Shown in pieces: positions 27,115-35,799 of a stretch of DNA of 64,000 nucleotides. Positions within the stretch are counted from its first letter, which is position 1. The number at the start of each line of letters is the position of its first letter. The stretch comes from Plantactinospora sp. BC1 (lineage in GTDB: Bacteria > Actinomycetota > Actinomycetes > Mycobacteriales > Micromonosporaceae): positions 7,068,001 through 7,132,000 of the forward strand of contig NZ_CP028158.1 in NCBI RefSeq assembly GCF_003030345.1. Direction: 5' to 3'. The translations under genes were made by a program, and so were the position numbers. Under the pieces are notes generated by a model. That model did not search any database. It had not been told where the DNA came from and was given only the letters and a program-made list of their open reading frames with translations.

Positions 27115-28023
27115 TCAGCCGGGCGGGGTCGGTCGGTTGGCGTCGACGGCGGCCCGGACGAACTCCCGGACCCGGGCGGTGGTGTTGGTGGCCAGCCAGA
27201 TCGGGCCGCGTTCGATGGGTGGCGCGTCGGAGATCGGCACGTACGCGAGGTCGGGGCGCGGATAGTAGCGCCGGCTGTGCTCGCCGACCGGCAGGACGCC
27301 CCGGCCGAGCGCGACCAGCGAGAGCATCTCGGAGAAGCTCTTCCCGACCGGCCCCTTCGGCACCGGCCGGCCCGACGGGGTCTGCTCGGGGGTACGGTCG
27401 CGCTTGAACTGGGCGGAGGTGACCGCCGGATACTGCACCACCGGATGATCCGCGAGGACCTCCAGGGAGACCGACGGCGCGCCGGCCAGCGGATGGTCGG
27501 CGGCGACCGCGAGGACCCGCCCCTCGCGCAGCAGCGCCGGGCCGTTCATCATGCCGTCGAACGGGTACGAGGCGATCAGCACGTCGACCGAGCCGTCCAG
27601 CAGGCTCGACCGGGTGTTCGCGAGCTGCGCCTCGTGCACCTCGACCTCGCACCCGGGGTGGCGCTCGGTGAAGAGGTTGACCGCCCTGAGCAGCAGCGGT
27701 GCCGTCCCCTCACCCAGGAACGCCACCCGGAGCCGCCCGCTGACGTTGCGGCCGGCATCGACGGCCCGGCGTACGGCGTCGTCGATCCCGGCCACCAGCG
27801 GGGTCAGGTCGGCGGCCAACTGCCGCCCGATCGGGGTCAGCCGGACGACCCGACTGGTGCGCTCGAACAGCGGCGCGCCGATCCGCCGTTCCAGCTTCTT
27901 CACCACGTGGCTGATCCGCCCGGTGGTGACCCGGAGCCGCTCGGCGGTACGCCCGAAGTGCAGCTCCTCGGCGAGGGTCAGGAAGGTCTCGATCTCGTGT
28001 CGTTCCAGCACGTCGGCGCCCAT
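27115..28023 (-). CDS. LysR-family transcriptional regulator
   Basis: 302 residues. The winged helix-turn-helix (about 8-66: EIETFLTLAEELHFGRTAERLRVTTGRISHVVKKLE, GAPLFERTSRVVRLTPIG) is followed by a LysR substrate-binding domain (about 95-295). It starts with ATG at 28023. An inverted repeat covers its start (28022-28044), a likely operator for itself and for genes read the other way. The gene lies 9 bases from the end of the GH43 gene but on the other strand; its target genes may be the DUF1801/VOC pair. Confidence 0.9.
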   Translation of the reverse strand: MGADVLERHEIETFLTLAEELHFGRTAERLRVTTGRISHVVKKLERRIGAPLFERTSRVVRLTPIGRQLAADLTPLVAGIDDAVRRAVDAGRNVSGRLRVAFLGEGTAPLLLRAVNLFTERHPGCEVEVHEAQLANTRSSLLDGSVDVLIASYPFDGMMNGPALLREGRVLAVAADHPLAGAPSVSLEVLADHPVVQYPAVTSAQFKRDRTPEQTPSGRPVPKGPVGKSFSEMLSLVALGRGVLPVGEHSRRYYPRPDLAYVPISDAPPIERGPIWLATNTTARVREFVRAAVDANRPTPPG

Positions 28024-28044
28024 CGTTGAATCTGGTTCAACGAT
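28022..28044. promoter_or_regulatory. LysR-type operator (perfect 9-bp inverted repeat)
   Basis: ATCGTTGAA (28022-28030) and TTCAACGAT (28036-28044) are perfect complements around a 5-base centre, containing the T-N11-A form of LysR boxes (TTGAA-N5-TTCAA). It overlaps the start codon of the LysR gene, so binding could repress that gene directly. Confidence 0.6.
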
Positions 28045-28167
28045 CGTAGCCCGATCGCGGCTTGGTCCCGGTCAGCGCGGGGCGGATCGTAAGAGGCGTC
28101 ACCAACGGGGCCGGATTTCGGCCAGCACGCCGGGGCGGAGCGGACCGGCGTGGTCGACAGGAGGAAC

Positions 28168-28530
28168 ATGGGCACCACCGAGATAACCGACTACCTGCGC
28201 GGTCTCGACGCACCGCTGCGGGAGACCGGCGAGAAGCTCCGGCCGATCGTCGACGCAGGCTTGCCGGAGGCGACCGCCGGGATGTGGCACGGCCACCCGA
28301 CCTGGAGCCTGGGCGACCGACCCGGGCAGCGGCCGGTCTGCCTGGTCAAGGCGTACCGGTCGTACCTGACCTTCGGGTTCTGGCGGGGGCAGGAGCTGGC
28401 CGACCCGTCCGGGCGACTCGTCCCGGGCGCCCGCCGGATGGCGGCGGTGAAACTGCACTCGGTCGACGAGATCGACCCGGCGCTCTTCACCGGCTGGCTG
28501 CGCCGGGCCGGCGAACTGGAGACGAGGTGA
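28168..28530 (+). CDS. DUF1801 (YdhG-like) protein
   Basis: 120 residues. The DUF1801 pattern is visible: LRETGEKLRPIVDAGLPEATAGMWHGHPTWSLGDR, CLVKAYRSYLTFGFWRGQEL, and KLHSVDEIDPALFTGWLRRA. It is a small SRPBCC-like or iron-chaperone-like fold without a proven function. ATG 28168 follows AGGAGG, which lies inside the longer open frame from GTG 28150, so the later start is preferred. It is coupled to the VOC gene by a GTGA overlap. Confidence 0.8.
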   Translation: MGTTEITDYLRGLDAPLRETGEKLRPIVDAGLPEATAGMWHGHPTWSLGDRPGQRPVCLVKAYRSYLTFGFWRGQELADPSGRLVPGARRMAAVKLHSVDEIDPALFTGWLRRAGELETR

Positions 28531-28922
28531 CGACGGTGCGGGTGAAGGCGTTCGACCATCTGGTACTCACCGTGCAGGACGTGGAACGCGCCCTGAACTT
28601 CTACTGCGGCACCCTCGGCCTGGCACCGGTCCGGGTCGACGAGTGGCGGGCCGGCAAGGTGCCGTTCCCCTCCGCCCGGGTCACCCCGGAGACGATCATC
28701 GACCTGGTGCAGGGCCGGCGGGGCGAGTCGAACGTCGACCACATCTGCCTGGTGGTGGAGCCGCTGGACTGGGCCGAGGTGATCGCGTCGGGGGTCTTCA
28801 CCGTCCTGGAGGGGCCGGTCGGCCGGTTCGGCGCGCGCGGGGAGGCAATGTCGATCTACGTCTCCGACCCCGACGGCAACACCGTCGAGCTGCGCTGGTA
28901 CCCCCAGGACCGCGCGGAATAG
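28527..28922 (+). CDS. VOC-family (glyoxalase/bleomycin-resistance fold) protein
   Basis: 131 residues. Two beta-alpha-beta-beta-beta modules: VKAFDHLVLTVQDVERALNFYCGTLGLAP with a metal-ligand His near residue 10, VDHICLVVE, and the C-terminal SIYVSDPDGNTVELRWYP with a ligand Glu. This fits metal-dependent VOC enzymes (glyoxalase, dioxygenase, resistance proteins). Its GTG start overlaps the DUF1801 stop, so they are made together. Substrate unknown. Confidence 0.88.
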   Translation: MTTVRVKAFDHLVLTVQDVERALNFYCGTLGLAPVRVDEWRAGKVPFPSARVTPETIIDLVQGRRGESNVDHICLVVEPLDWAEVIASGVFTVLEGPVGRFGARGEAMSIYVSDPDGNTVELRWYPQDRAE

Positions 28923-29154
28923 CGCGCCGGCAGCCGGCTCGGCCGGCCGGAGGTGCGGGGGCGGGCCGGGCGGCCGGAGGTTCGGGGCCGGGCCGGGCGG
29001 TTGGCCGGGTTGGCCGGTTGACCGGGTCGGTCGGGTCGGCCGGGGGTTGTCGGAACGATCGCGTGGGTCCGCTGCGATAGCGATATTCTTGGATGTGTTG
29101 AGTCTGCGACCGGCGGTAGCCGAGCGCGTACACCCGCACCGAGGCGGCGATCTC

Positions 29155-30072
29155 ATGGCCAACCTGCTCGACCGGATCGACCGGGCCATGTCCGGTCTCT
29201 GCCCCTGCGGCGCCGCACCCGCCGACGGCTCGGCGTACTGCTCGGACGACTGCCGACCCAGCCATGTCGGCGACGACACCGACACCCGGGAAAGCGGCCA
29301 CCTGGCGACACCGATGCGGTGGCGCCCCGACCTGGTCACCGCCGGTGACGACGACGACCTGGTCGGCCCCCGCACCGAGACCTGGTACGAGGGCCCGTAC
29401 CGGGCGCAGATCTTCGAGCGGGCCAGCCGGCCCGGCAGTTGGCACCTGCGGCTGGACGACGGGCACCGGTACGTCGACCGGGACCTCGACGACCCGGTCG
29501 AGATCCGCTCGGGGCCGGTGCCCGAGCAGGTGGTCGGACGGATCCGGGAGATCTGGCGACGGCTGGAACGGGAACTGGGCGATCCCCGCCGCGCCACGCC
29601 GTACGCCGGGCCGTGGCAGGCCGCCTTCCCCGGCCGAGCCGGAGCGTCCCCGGTGCCCCGGGCCATCGGGCCGGCCCGGCTCGGCGGCACCCCGAGCCAG
29701 CCGTGGCAGCGACTGTGCCGGCGCTGCGACCGGCACGGCGTACCGCTGGACGGGCGGCGGGACGGCGCTCCCTGCCACCTCTGCCCGCACTGCCGGACGC
29801 CGTTCCCGGGACCGGTGCTGATCCCGACGCTCCAGTCCCACGGTCGGCACACCGTACTCAAGCTGAGCTACGTCGCCAACGGCGAGTACTTCACCCGCAG
29901 CGCCTTCGTCTCCGGGCGCGACATGATGACCGCCGAGGATCCGGCGGAGTTGTTGCAGTCCGCCTGGGACCGGCTCGAAACGTTCCTGCTGGACCAGATT
30001 CCTCGGTCCCGGACGGGCCACGGTCGCCTCGACGAGGTGCCGGCGGCGCCTGGCGACCCGGCCGCCGGATAG
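29155..30072 (+). CDS. Hypothetical protein with two zinc-finger-like Cys clusters
   Basis: 305 residues, soluble. The N-terminus has CPCG at 16-19 and CSDDC at 29-33, as in small zinc ribbons. A second set follows near bases 29719-29790 (LCRRCDRHG ... CHLCPHCRTPFPG). Between them is a domain with repeated Trp/Arg-rich and acidic segments (SWHLRLDDGHRYVDRD). I do not recognise the family; similar proteins seem confined to actinomycetes. ATG 29155 is preferred over the ATG-like upstream frame. The role might be nucleic acid or protein binding, but that is a guess. Confidence 0.6.
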   Translation: MANLLDRIDRAMSGLCPCGAAPADGSAYCSDDCRPSHVGDDTDTRESGHLATPMRWRPDLVTAGDDDDLVGPRTETWYEGPYRAQIFERASRPGSWHLRLDDGHRYVDRDLDDPVEIRSGPVPEQVVGRIREIWRRLERELGDPRRATPYAGPWQAAFPGRAGASPVPRAIGPARLGGTPSQPWQRLCRRCDRHGVPLDGRRDGAPCHLCPHCRTPFPGPVLIPTLQSHGRHTVLKLSYVANGEYFTRSAFVSGRDMMTAEDPAELLQSAWDRLETFLLDQIPRSRTGHGRLDEVPAAPGDPAAG

Positions 30073-30369
30073 CGGTACGGCCCGATCCCCGGCGGCCGGC
30101 CGTCCACTGGGGACGGCGCGGTGGCGGGATCGGGACGGCACGGTGGCGAGGTCGGGACGGGGACGGTGGCGAGGTCGGGACGGTCGATCGGCGGTTCGGC
30201 TCGACCGGGTCGGCCGGTCGGCCCTGGTTGTCGACGGTTTTCGCGTCCCGCGCGAATATTTCCATGATCTTTTTGGGGCCAAACGCGGTACGGTCCTTAC
30301 TACCGCGGCGTGCACGCGCCCCGACGCACGTCGCCACCACCTGGGGCATCGTGCACGGAGGACATACGC
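30073..30369. other. Promoter-bearing spacer with tandem repeat
   Basis: A 21-23-base unit (CGGTGGCGAGGTCGGGACGG-like) occurs three times in tandem at about 30117-30183. An AT-rich patch follows (30255-30275), then an inverted repeat CGCGGTA...TACCGCG (30284-30290 with 30301-30307), which could be an operator or leader hairpin for the gene starting at 30370. Confidence 0.5.
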
Positions 30370-32388
30370 ATGACCTATCGGTCGGAACGCACACCAGGCA
30401 GGAGACGCCGGATAGTCGGCGTGACGGCGGCAGCCGTACTCCTCGTCTCCCTGCTGCCGGGAACGGCGTCGGGCCAGGAACCCGCGCCGGACCCACGGAT
30501 CGGCCTCGGCGCCGGATGGCTGGACGCGCAGAGCGCGAGCAGCAACCTCGAACTGCTGGCCCACCTCGACAAGCCGGCGGGCTTCGTCAACCCGGCCAAC
30601 CCGGGTGACTTCGGCTACGCCGGATCGGATCTCGCCTTCGGCGGCGACCACGCCTTCATCGGCAACTTCAACGGCTTCAACATCTACGACATCTCCCGGC
30701 CGGCCAACCCGGCACTGGTCACCAGTGTGGTGTGCCCGGGTGGACAGGGCGACCTCAGCGTCCACGGCGATCTGCTCTTCATGTCGGTCGAGGAGACCCG
30801 GGGCCGGCTCGACTGCGGTACGAACCCGGCGGCCGGCACCCGTTTCCAGGGCGTACGCGTCTTCGACATCAGCGACGTGGCGAACCCGGTGCAGGTCGCG
30901 GCGGTGCAGACCTGTCGCGGCTCGCACACGCACACCCTGGTGACCGACCCGGACGACAGCGCGAACGTCTACGTGTACGTCTCCGGCACCGCCGGTGTCC
31001 GCCCGGCGAGCACGATGGCCGGCTGCAACAACACCCCGGCGGCCGGCGACGACCCGGCTCGCTGGCGGATCGACGTCATCAAGGTCCCGGTGGCCGCCCC
31101 CGAGCAGGCCGCGATCGTCAGCGGTCCCCGGCTCTTCGCGAACCCGCAGACCGGTGCGGTCGACGGGTTGCAGAACACCCCGCCGGCCCCGACCCACCCG
31201 TCGGGCAGCGGCTGGAGCCCGTCGCCGGTCACCGACGCCTGCCACGACATCACCGCCTATCCGGAACTCGGCCTGGCGGCGGGCGCCTGTGAGGGCAACG
31301 GAATCCTGATCGACATCTCCGACCCGGTCAACCCGGTACGGATCGACGAGGTCTCCGACCCGAACTTCGCGTACTGGCACTCCGCGACGCTCAGCAACGA
31401 CGGCAAGAAGGTCATCTTCACCGACGAGTGGGGCGGCGGTACCGGTGCCCGGTGCCGGACGACGGACCAGCCGCAGTGGGGCGCCAACGCGATCTTCGAC
31501 ATCGTGGACCGGAAGATGCGGTTCGCCAGCTACTACAAGCTGCCGGTACCGCAGACGCTCCAGGAGAACTGCGTCGCGCACAACGGCTCGCTGATTCCGG
31601 TGCCGGGGCGGGACATCCTGGCCCAGGCGTGGTACCAGGGCGGCATCTCGCTGCTCGACTTCACCGACTCGGCCAACCCGCGCGAGATCGGGTACTTCGA
31701 CCGGGGACCGATCAGCCCCACCAGCATCATGCTCGGCGGCTTCTGGTCGGCGTACTGGTACAACGGTCAGGTCTACGGCAGTGAGATCGCCCGCGGCTTC
31801 GACGTCTTCGGCCTCAAGCCCAGCAAGGACCTGAGCGCGGCCGAGATCGCCGCCGCCCGCGAGGTGCGGCTGCCGGAGTTCAACGCGCAGCACCAGACCA
31901 GGACCACCTGGACGCCGAGCTTCGCGACGGCCCGGGCCCGCTTCGACCAGTTGGCCCGGACCTGCACCTCGACCGTCAGCAAGCGACACAACGGACCGCT
32001 GACGGTCACCGGCGTCACCTGCCTGACCGGGGCGACCGTCTCCGGCCCGGTCACGGTCCGCCCGGGTGCCTCGCTGCTCGCGCTCGACTCGTCGATCTCC
32101 GGGCCGGTGTCGGCGTCGAACGCGGCCGCCGTGCATCTCTACCGGAGCACGGTGCGCGGGCCGGTGAGCATCACCGGTACGAAGGGCAGTACCGCCATCG
32201 TGGAGACGGAGATCTCCGGGCCGGCGGTACTCACCTCGAACCGGACCGGGACGGTCGAGCCGATCGTCGCGGACAGCACCGTACGTGGCCCGCTGAGCTG
32301 CACCGGCAACTCACCGGCGCCGATCAACCTCGGTGCGGCCAACACGGTCCGGGGACCGGTCGCCGGCCAGTGCGCCAGTCTTGACTGA
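30370..32388 (+). CDS. Exported LVIVD-repeat protein with repetitive C-terminus
   Basis: 672 residues. A signal peptide (about 1-37, RRRRIVGVTAAAVLLVSLLPGTASG) precedes a large domain (about 40-500) built of LVIVD-type blades: FNIYDISRPANPALVTSV, VRVFDISDVANPVQVAAV, GILIDISDPVNPVRIDEV, ISLLDFTDSANPREIGYF. These form a beta-propeller. The last ~130 residues repeat a short pattern (SGPVTV, SGPVSAS, RGPVSIT, SGPAVLT, RGPLSCT, RGPVAGQ), suggesting a right-handed beta-helix-like stalk. GGAGG lies upstream of ATG 30370. The role is unknown; the protein is probably at the cell surface or secreted. Confidence 0.75.
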   Translation: MTYRSERTPGRRRRIVGVTAAAVLLVSLLPGTASGQEPAPDPRIGLGAGWLDAQSASSNLELLAHLDKPAGFVNPANPGDFGYAGSDLAFGGDHAFIGNFNGFNIYDISRPANPALVTSVVCPGGQGDLSVHGDLLFMSVEETRGRLDCGTNPAAGTRFQGVRVFDISDVANPVQVAAVQTCRGSHTHTLVTDPDDSANVYVYVSGTAGVRPASTMAGCNNTPAAGDDPARWRIDVIKVPVAAPEQAAIVSGPRLFANPQTGAVDGLQNTPPAPTHPSGSGWSPSPVTDACHDITAYPELGLAAGACEGNGILIDISDPVNPVRIDEVSDPNFAYWHSATLSNDGKKVIFTDEWGGGTGARCRTTDQPQWGANAIFDIVDRKMRFASYYKLPVPQTLQENCVAHNGSLIPVPGRDILAQAWYQGGISLLDFTDSANPREIGYFDRGPISPTSIMLGGFWSAYWYNGQVYGSEIARGFDVFGLKPSKDLSAAEIAAAREVRLPEFNAQHQTRTTWTPSFATARARFDQLARTCTSTVSKRHNGPLTVTGVTCLTGATVSGPVTVRPGASLLALDSSISGPVSASNAAAVHLYRSTVRGPVSITGTKGSTAIVETEISGPAVLTSNRTGTVEPIVADSTVRGPLSCTGNSPAPINLGAANTVRGPVAGQCASLD

Positions 32389-32411
32389 CCCACGGTAGGC
32401 ACCGCCGCCAG

Positions 32412-32447
32412 GGGCGTGTCCGGTCGGAGTTCCGGCCGGGCACGCCC
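32412..32447 (+). terminator. Terminator after the LVIVD protein gene
   Basis: A 12-bp stem (32412-32423 with 32436-32447) with one G:T pair and a 12-base loop lies about 25 bases after the stop. Confidence 0.6.
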
Positions 32448-32598
32448 TCGGCGCGTTTCGGGGGCAGTGCCGGTTCTGCGGCTCTCCCCCGTACCCGGAT
32501 CCTCCGGCCCGTGGCCCGGACCCGCCGGCCCGGCGTCGGGCCGGCGCCGGTCCGGCCGGCCGGTCCGTCGTCGCCGGTGGTCTCCGTCGCCGGTGGTC

Positions 32599-33282
32599 TC
32601 AGCCGGAGAGCTTGGCCAGCAGCTCCCGCAGGCTCCTGATCTCGATCGCCTGGTCGGCGTTGACCTCGCGGGCGAAGCGGTCGGTCGCCGGCTCCAGCCC
32701 ACCGCCGGCCGCGTAGAGCTGCTGCACCATCGTCAACGCCCCGTTGTGGTGCCGAATCATGAAGTCGAGGAAGAGCCGGTCGAACTCCCGGCCCCGGGCC
32801 TGCCGCAACTGGCCGAGCTGCTCCGGGGTGAGCATGCCCGGCATCAGCGCCTCATGCCCGGCGTGATGGGTGTGCGGGCCGGGCACCTCGGCGCCGCGTT
32901 CGGTCAGCCAGCGCTCCATCTGCGCGGTCTCGTCCCGCTGCGAGGTCTGGATCCGGCCGGCGAGCAGCGACACCTCGGGGTTCTCGGCGCGGTCGGCGAC
33001 CAGTGCGGTCATCTCCAGGGCCTGCGCGTGGTGCGCGATCATCCGTTGCATGAACTGGACGTCGGCCTCGGTGTGTGCCGGCGGCGGCGGCAACTTGGAC
33101 TGCTCGGCCGGCGAGAGGGCACGACCGGCCTGACCCGGCGCTCCGGGTTGGACCACCCGGGTGGTGGCGGCCGGCTCGGTGGGCCGGTCCTCGGTGAACC
33201 GGAGCACGGCGAACAGTCCCGCGCCGAGGGCGAGCAGGGCGGCCGGCACGGCGATCAGGATTCGGCGACGGGTCGAGAACAC
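32599..33282 (-). CDS. DUF305 membrane-anchored metal-binding protein
   Basis: 227 residues. An N-terminal anchor or signal (about 8-28) precedes a DUF305 helical domain with two HH motifs, MIAHHAQALEM (His84/85) and FMIRHHNGALTM (His178/179), the ferritin-like duplicate typical of the family. Between them lies a His-rich patch (PHTHHAGH, 136-143). Family members are linked to copper handling in some bacteria; that is not shown here. GTG start. Upstream is a spacer shared with the rightward surface-protein gene at 33627. Confidence 0.85.
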   Translation of the reverse strand: MFSTRRRILIAVPAALLALGAGLFAVLRFTEDRPTEPAATTRVVQPGAPGQAGRALSPAEQSKLPPPPAHTEADVQFMQRMIAHHAQALEMTALVADRAENPEVSLLAGRIQTSQRDETAQMERWLTERGAEVPGPHTHHAGHEALMPGMLTPEQLGQLRQARGREFDRLFLDFMIRHHNGALTMVQQLYAAGGGLEPATDRFAREVNADQAIEIRSLRELLAKLSG

Positions 33283-33626
33283 TATTTGATCACCGTAGCC
33301 GAACTCGCGCCCGGCGGCGAGACCAGGCCGGACGGGTCCGGCCGACCGAACGGCGGCGGCTGACCGGTCGACCCGGTCGAGGCGGCTGGACCATAAGTTT
33401 CCATTATCTCTGGTTCAAGAAACCCGCATTTCCGCCCGCCGCGTTTGGCCAGGCGACGGCGCGGTCCCTACGGTGTGCGTGCGGCGTAAGGACGGCCCAC
33501 GCGGCACCGACCTCGACCTACGGACGTTGTCGGGTCGCCAGCGATCGGAAGACGGTCGTCCTGCACGGCAGCCGGAACCCCCACCGGTCCGAGCCGCAGC
33601 GCATGATTTCGGGAGGTTTCATACAC
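33283..33626. other. Divergent promoter region with AT-rich patch
   Basis: An AT-rich stretch (33391-33431) interrupts very GC-rich DNA. It includes TTTCCATTATCT (33398-33409), which resembles TTTCCATGATCT (30259-30270) upstream of the LVIVD gene. GGGAGG at 33611-33616 is the ribosome-binding site of the gene at 33627. Confidence 0.45.
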
Positions 33627-35126
33627 ATGCGACGGTCGCACCGCGGTCGCGCCTCCACCGGTTCGGGCCAGCGCCGCCGCCTCCTCGCCGTGGCCGCCGC
33701 TCTCGCCGTGTTCGGTGGCCTGGTCGGTGTCACACAGATCTCCAACGCGGAGACCCGGCAAGCGGCCCCCGGCTGCGAGCCCGGTTCGCCGCCGCCGGCT
33801 GCCGGCGGATCCGAGAGTCCCGGCGCCGGCGCGTCCGAGACTCCCGGCGCCGGCGAGGCGTCGCCACCGGCGTCCGCCGAGAAGTGTCCGGCGTCGACCG
33901 CCCCGGCCACGCCGTCGGGTACCCCCGGCGGGGCCGCTCCGGGCGGCGGCCTGAACGCCCTCGGCGACGACTGCGAGGCGAGCGACCTTCCCGCGCACAC
34001 CGGATTCCAGGACGGCGGCCGCTGCGTGGCGACCGCCTTCGGCGAGGTGGGCAGCGCGGAGCAGAACCCGACCCTGCTGATCACCCAGGCGCCCCGGACG
34101 GTACGCGCGGGACAGCCGTTCCGGCTCGTGGTGAGCACCCGCAACCTCGTCCGGGACCGGTTCCTGCCGGCCGGGCGGGGTGGCTACTACCTGGAATCCT
34201 CGCTGCTCACCGAGGAGGGTCTGGTCCGGGGGCACTTCCACACCGCCTGCCGGATGCTCACCAGCACGAGCGAGGCGGTCGACCCGGCCCCGGTGCCGGC
34301 GTTCTTCGTCGCGACGGAGGACGGCAAGGGCGGCGACGAACCGGACTCGGTGATCATCGAGGTGCCGGGCCTGCCCACCGCCGGCCTGGCCCAGTGCTCG
34401 TCGTGGGCCGGTGACGGTTCGCACCGGATTCCGATGATGGTGCGCGCCAACCAGATCCCCGCGCTCGACTCGGTCCGCATCCTGGTGCGACCGCCCGCCG
34501 AAGAGCCGCCCGCCGAGGAACCGCCGGCTGAGGAACCGCCCGCCGAGGAACCGCCCGCCGAGGAACCCGGTAACGAGGAGCCACCGGCGGAGGAGCCCGG
34601 CGGGGAGCAGCCACCGGCCGACGACCCCGGCAACGAGGGACCGGCCGGCGGCAACCCGGGCGGGGAGCAGCCGCCGGCCGACAACCCCGGCAACGAGCAG
34701 CCGCCCGCCGAACAGCCCGGCAACGAGCAGCCGCCCGCCGACAACCCCGGTGGTCAGCAGCCACCGGCCGGACAGCCCGGCGGCGACGCCCCCGAGCAGG
34801 AGCCGGACCGGCCGGAGCAGCCGGACAACGGGCAGGAACCGGCCGGACAGAAGCCGGCCCCGCAGAAGCCGGCAGCCGGCGCGGCCCGGCCGACCACTCC
34901 GGCCACCGAGTCGGCGGCCGAGGAGTCGCCGGCCGGCGGGGCGAACGCCGCCCAGGCCCCACCGCCCGCCCAGGACAACGCCGAGAAGGCGGCGTCCGGC
35001 GGTGGCGGCGGTCTGGCACTCACCGGTACGAACACGATCGCCTTCATCGGGGTCGGCGTCGCGTTGCTGATCGCCGGTATGGCGTTCCTCTACCTGAGCC
35101 GCCGACGTCGGACGGTACGACGCTGA
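33627..35126 (+). CDS. Sortase-E-type (LALTG) cell-wall surface protein with proline-rich stalk
   Basis: 499 residues. The signal peptide (about 1-40) is followed by a Pro/Ser/Ala-rich link, then a globular Cys-containing domain (about 110-285, with GGRCVATAF, RTVRAGQPFRLVVSTRNLV, GHFHTACRML, SVIIEVPGL). A long Pro/Glu/Gln/Gly-rich spacer begins with five PPAEE-type 15-bp repeats (34491-34565) and ends with LALTG (463-467), a hydrophobic helix and an RRRRTVRR tail. This is the layout of LAxTG substrates of class E sortases of actinobacteria. ATG 33627 is chosen because GGGAGG precedes it. Function of the head domain unknown. Confidence 0.8.
   Translation: MRRSHRGRASTGSGQRRRLLAVAAALAVFGGLVGVTQISNAETRQAAPGCEPGSPPPAAGGSESPGAGASETPGAGEASPPASAEKCPASTAPATPSGTPGGAAPGGGLNALGDDCEASDLPAHTGFQDGGRCVATAFGEVGSAEQNPTLLITQAPRTVRAGQPFRLVVSTRNLVRDRFLPAGRGGYYLESSLLTEEGLVRGHFHTACRMLTSTSEAVDPAPVPAFFVATEDGKGGDEPDSVIIEVPGLPTAGLAQCSSWAGDGSHRIPMMVRANQIPALDSVRILVRPPAEEPPAEEPPAEEPPAEEPPAEEPGNEEPPAEEPGGEQPPADDPGNEGPAGGNPGGEQPPADNPGNEQPPAEQPGNEQPPADNPGGQQPPAGQPGGDAPEQEPDRPEQPDNGQEPAGQKPAPQKPAAGAARPTTPATESAAEESPAGGANAAQAPPPAQDNAEKAASGGGGGLALTGTNTIAFIGVGVALLIAGMAFLYLSRRRRTVRR
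34491..34565 (+). repeat. Five tandem 15-bp repeats encoding PPAEE
   Basis: Five consecutive units, CCGCCCGCCGAGGAA with few changes, encode PPAEE. Degenerate related units (PGNEQPPADNPG-like) follow to about 34790. They lengthen the wall-spanning spacer. Confidence 0.85.
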
Positions 35127-35155
35127 CCCTGGTCAGCAGCACGGTACGAGTCGAC

Positions 35156-35192
35156 AGGGCAGGTGCGGTCCCGACGGGGCCGCACCTGCCCT
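35156..35192 (+). terminator. Terminator after the LALTG protein gene
   Basis: A 13-bp perfect stem (35156-35168 with 35180-35192) surrounds a short GC loop. It lies 30 bases after the stop. Confidence 0.65.
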
Positions 35193-35229
35193 CGTCCGTA
35201 CAGGGTTGTGGCTGGTGGCCTGCGGGTAG

Positions 35230-35799
35230 GTGTCGAGCGTGGACGTACCGGGATGGTGGAGTGTCTGCTCCGGTGCCGGCGGCCTGATCCTCGCCGGCTA
35301 CGGACTCTGGATACTGCGCACCGGTCGTCCGCCCGCGCCGGCGCGGATGTCGTGGAGGCGGCCGCGCGACGCCGGGATGTGGTACCTCTGCGTCGGCCTC
35401 TTCCTCGTGTTGCTGGCGGTCGGACACCTCGGTCGACTCACCGGGACGTTCGGTCCCGCGCCGGGCTGGGCGCTGATGGCCCTGGCGTTCGGGCTCTTCG
35501 CGGTCGGCCTGCTCAGGTACGCCCCGCAGGACGTCAGGAGTGGCGGCGCGGCTTCAGCGGGTGACGACGGTAACGAGGAGGCAGGCATGCCGGTTGGTCG
35601 AACCGCCATGCAGGTCCGCGGGGTGCTGCTGGTCGTCGTCTCGGCGCTGGTGGCCGTGGGGTCGATCCTGCTGATCCTGAGCGCCGACGGGAACATCGCC
35701 GCCTATGTCGTCGGCGGTGCGCTTCTGCTGCTGACGTTGTTCATCATCGTCAGCGCGCTGCTGCGTTGGAAGCAGGCGACGAACCCACAGGGTCGATAG
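35230..35799 (+). CDS. Small integral membrane protein
   Basis: 189 residues with four hydrophobic helices (about 9-29, 49-66, 76-94 and 128-175 as a pair). The middle soluble patch (about 98-120) is acidic and Gly/Ala-rich. The start is ambiguous between GTG 35230 and GTG 35239. It runs in the same direction as the following gene. No known family is recognised. Confidence 0.5.
   Translation: MSSVDVPGWWSVCSGAGGLILAGYGLWILRTGRPPAPARMSWRRPRDAGMWYLCVGLFLVLLAVGHLGRLTGTFGPAPGWALMALAFGLFAVGLLRYAPQDVRSGGAASAGDDGNEEAGMPVGRTAMQVRGVLLVVVSALVAVGSILLILSADGNIAAYVVGGALLLLTLFIIVSALLRWKQATNPQGR

Noticed and set aside
28798-32136. A 1112-residue minus-strand frame under the zinc-finger and LVIVD genes
   Set aside because: It covers two convincing plus-strand genes and has no homology or start signal.
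34491-34790. Could the 15-bp repeats be a regulatory or mobile element?
   Set aside because: They are coding repeats in a surface-protein stalk and keep frame throughout.
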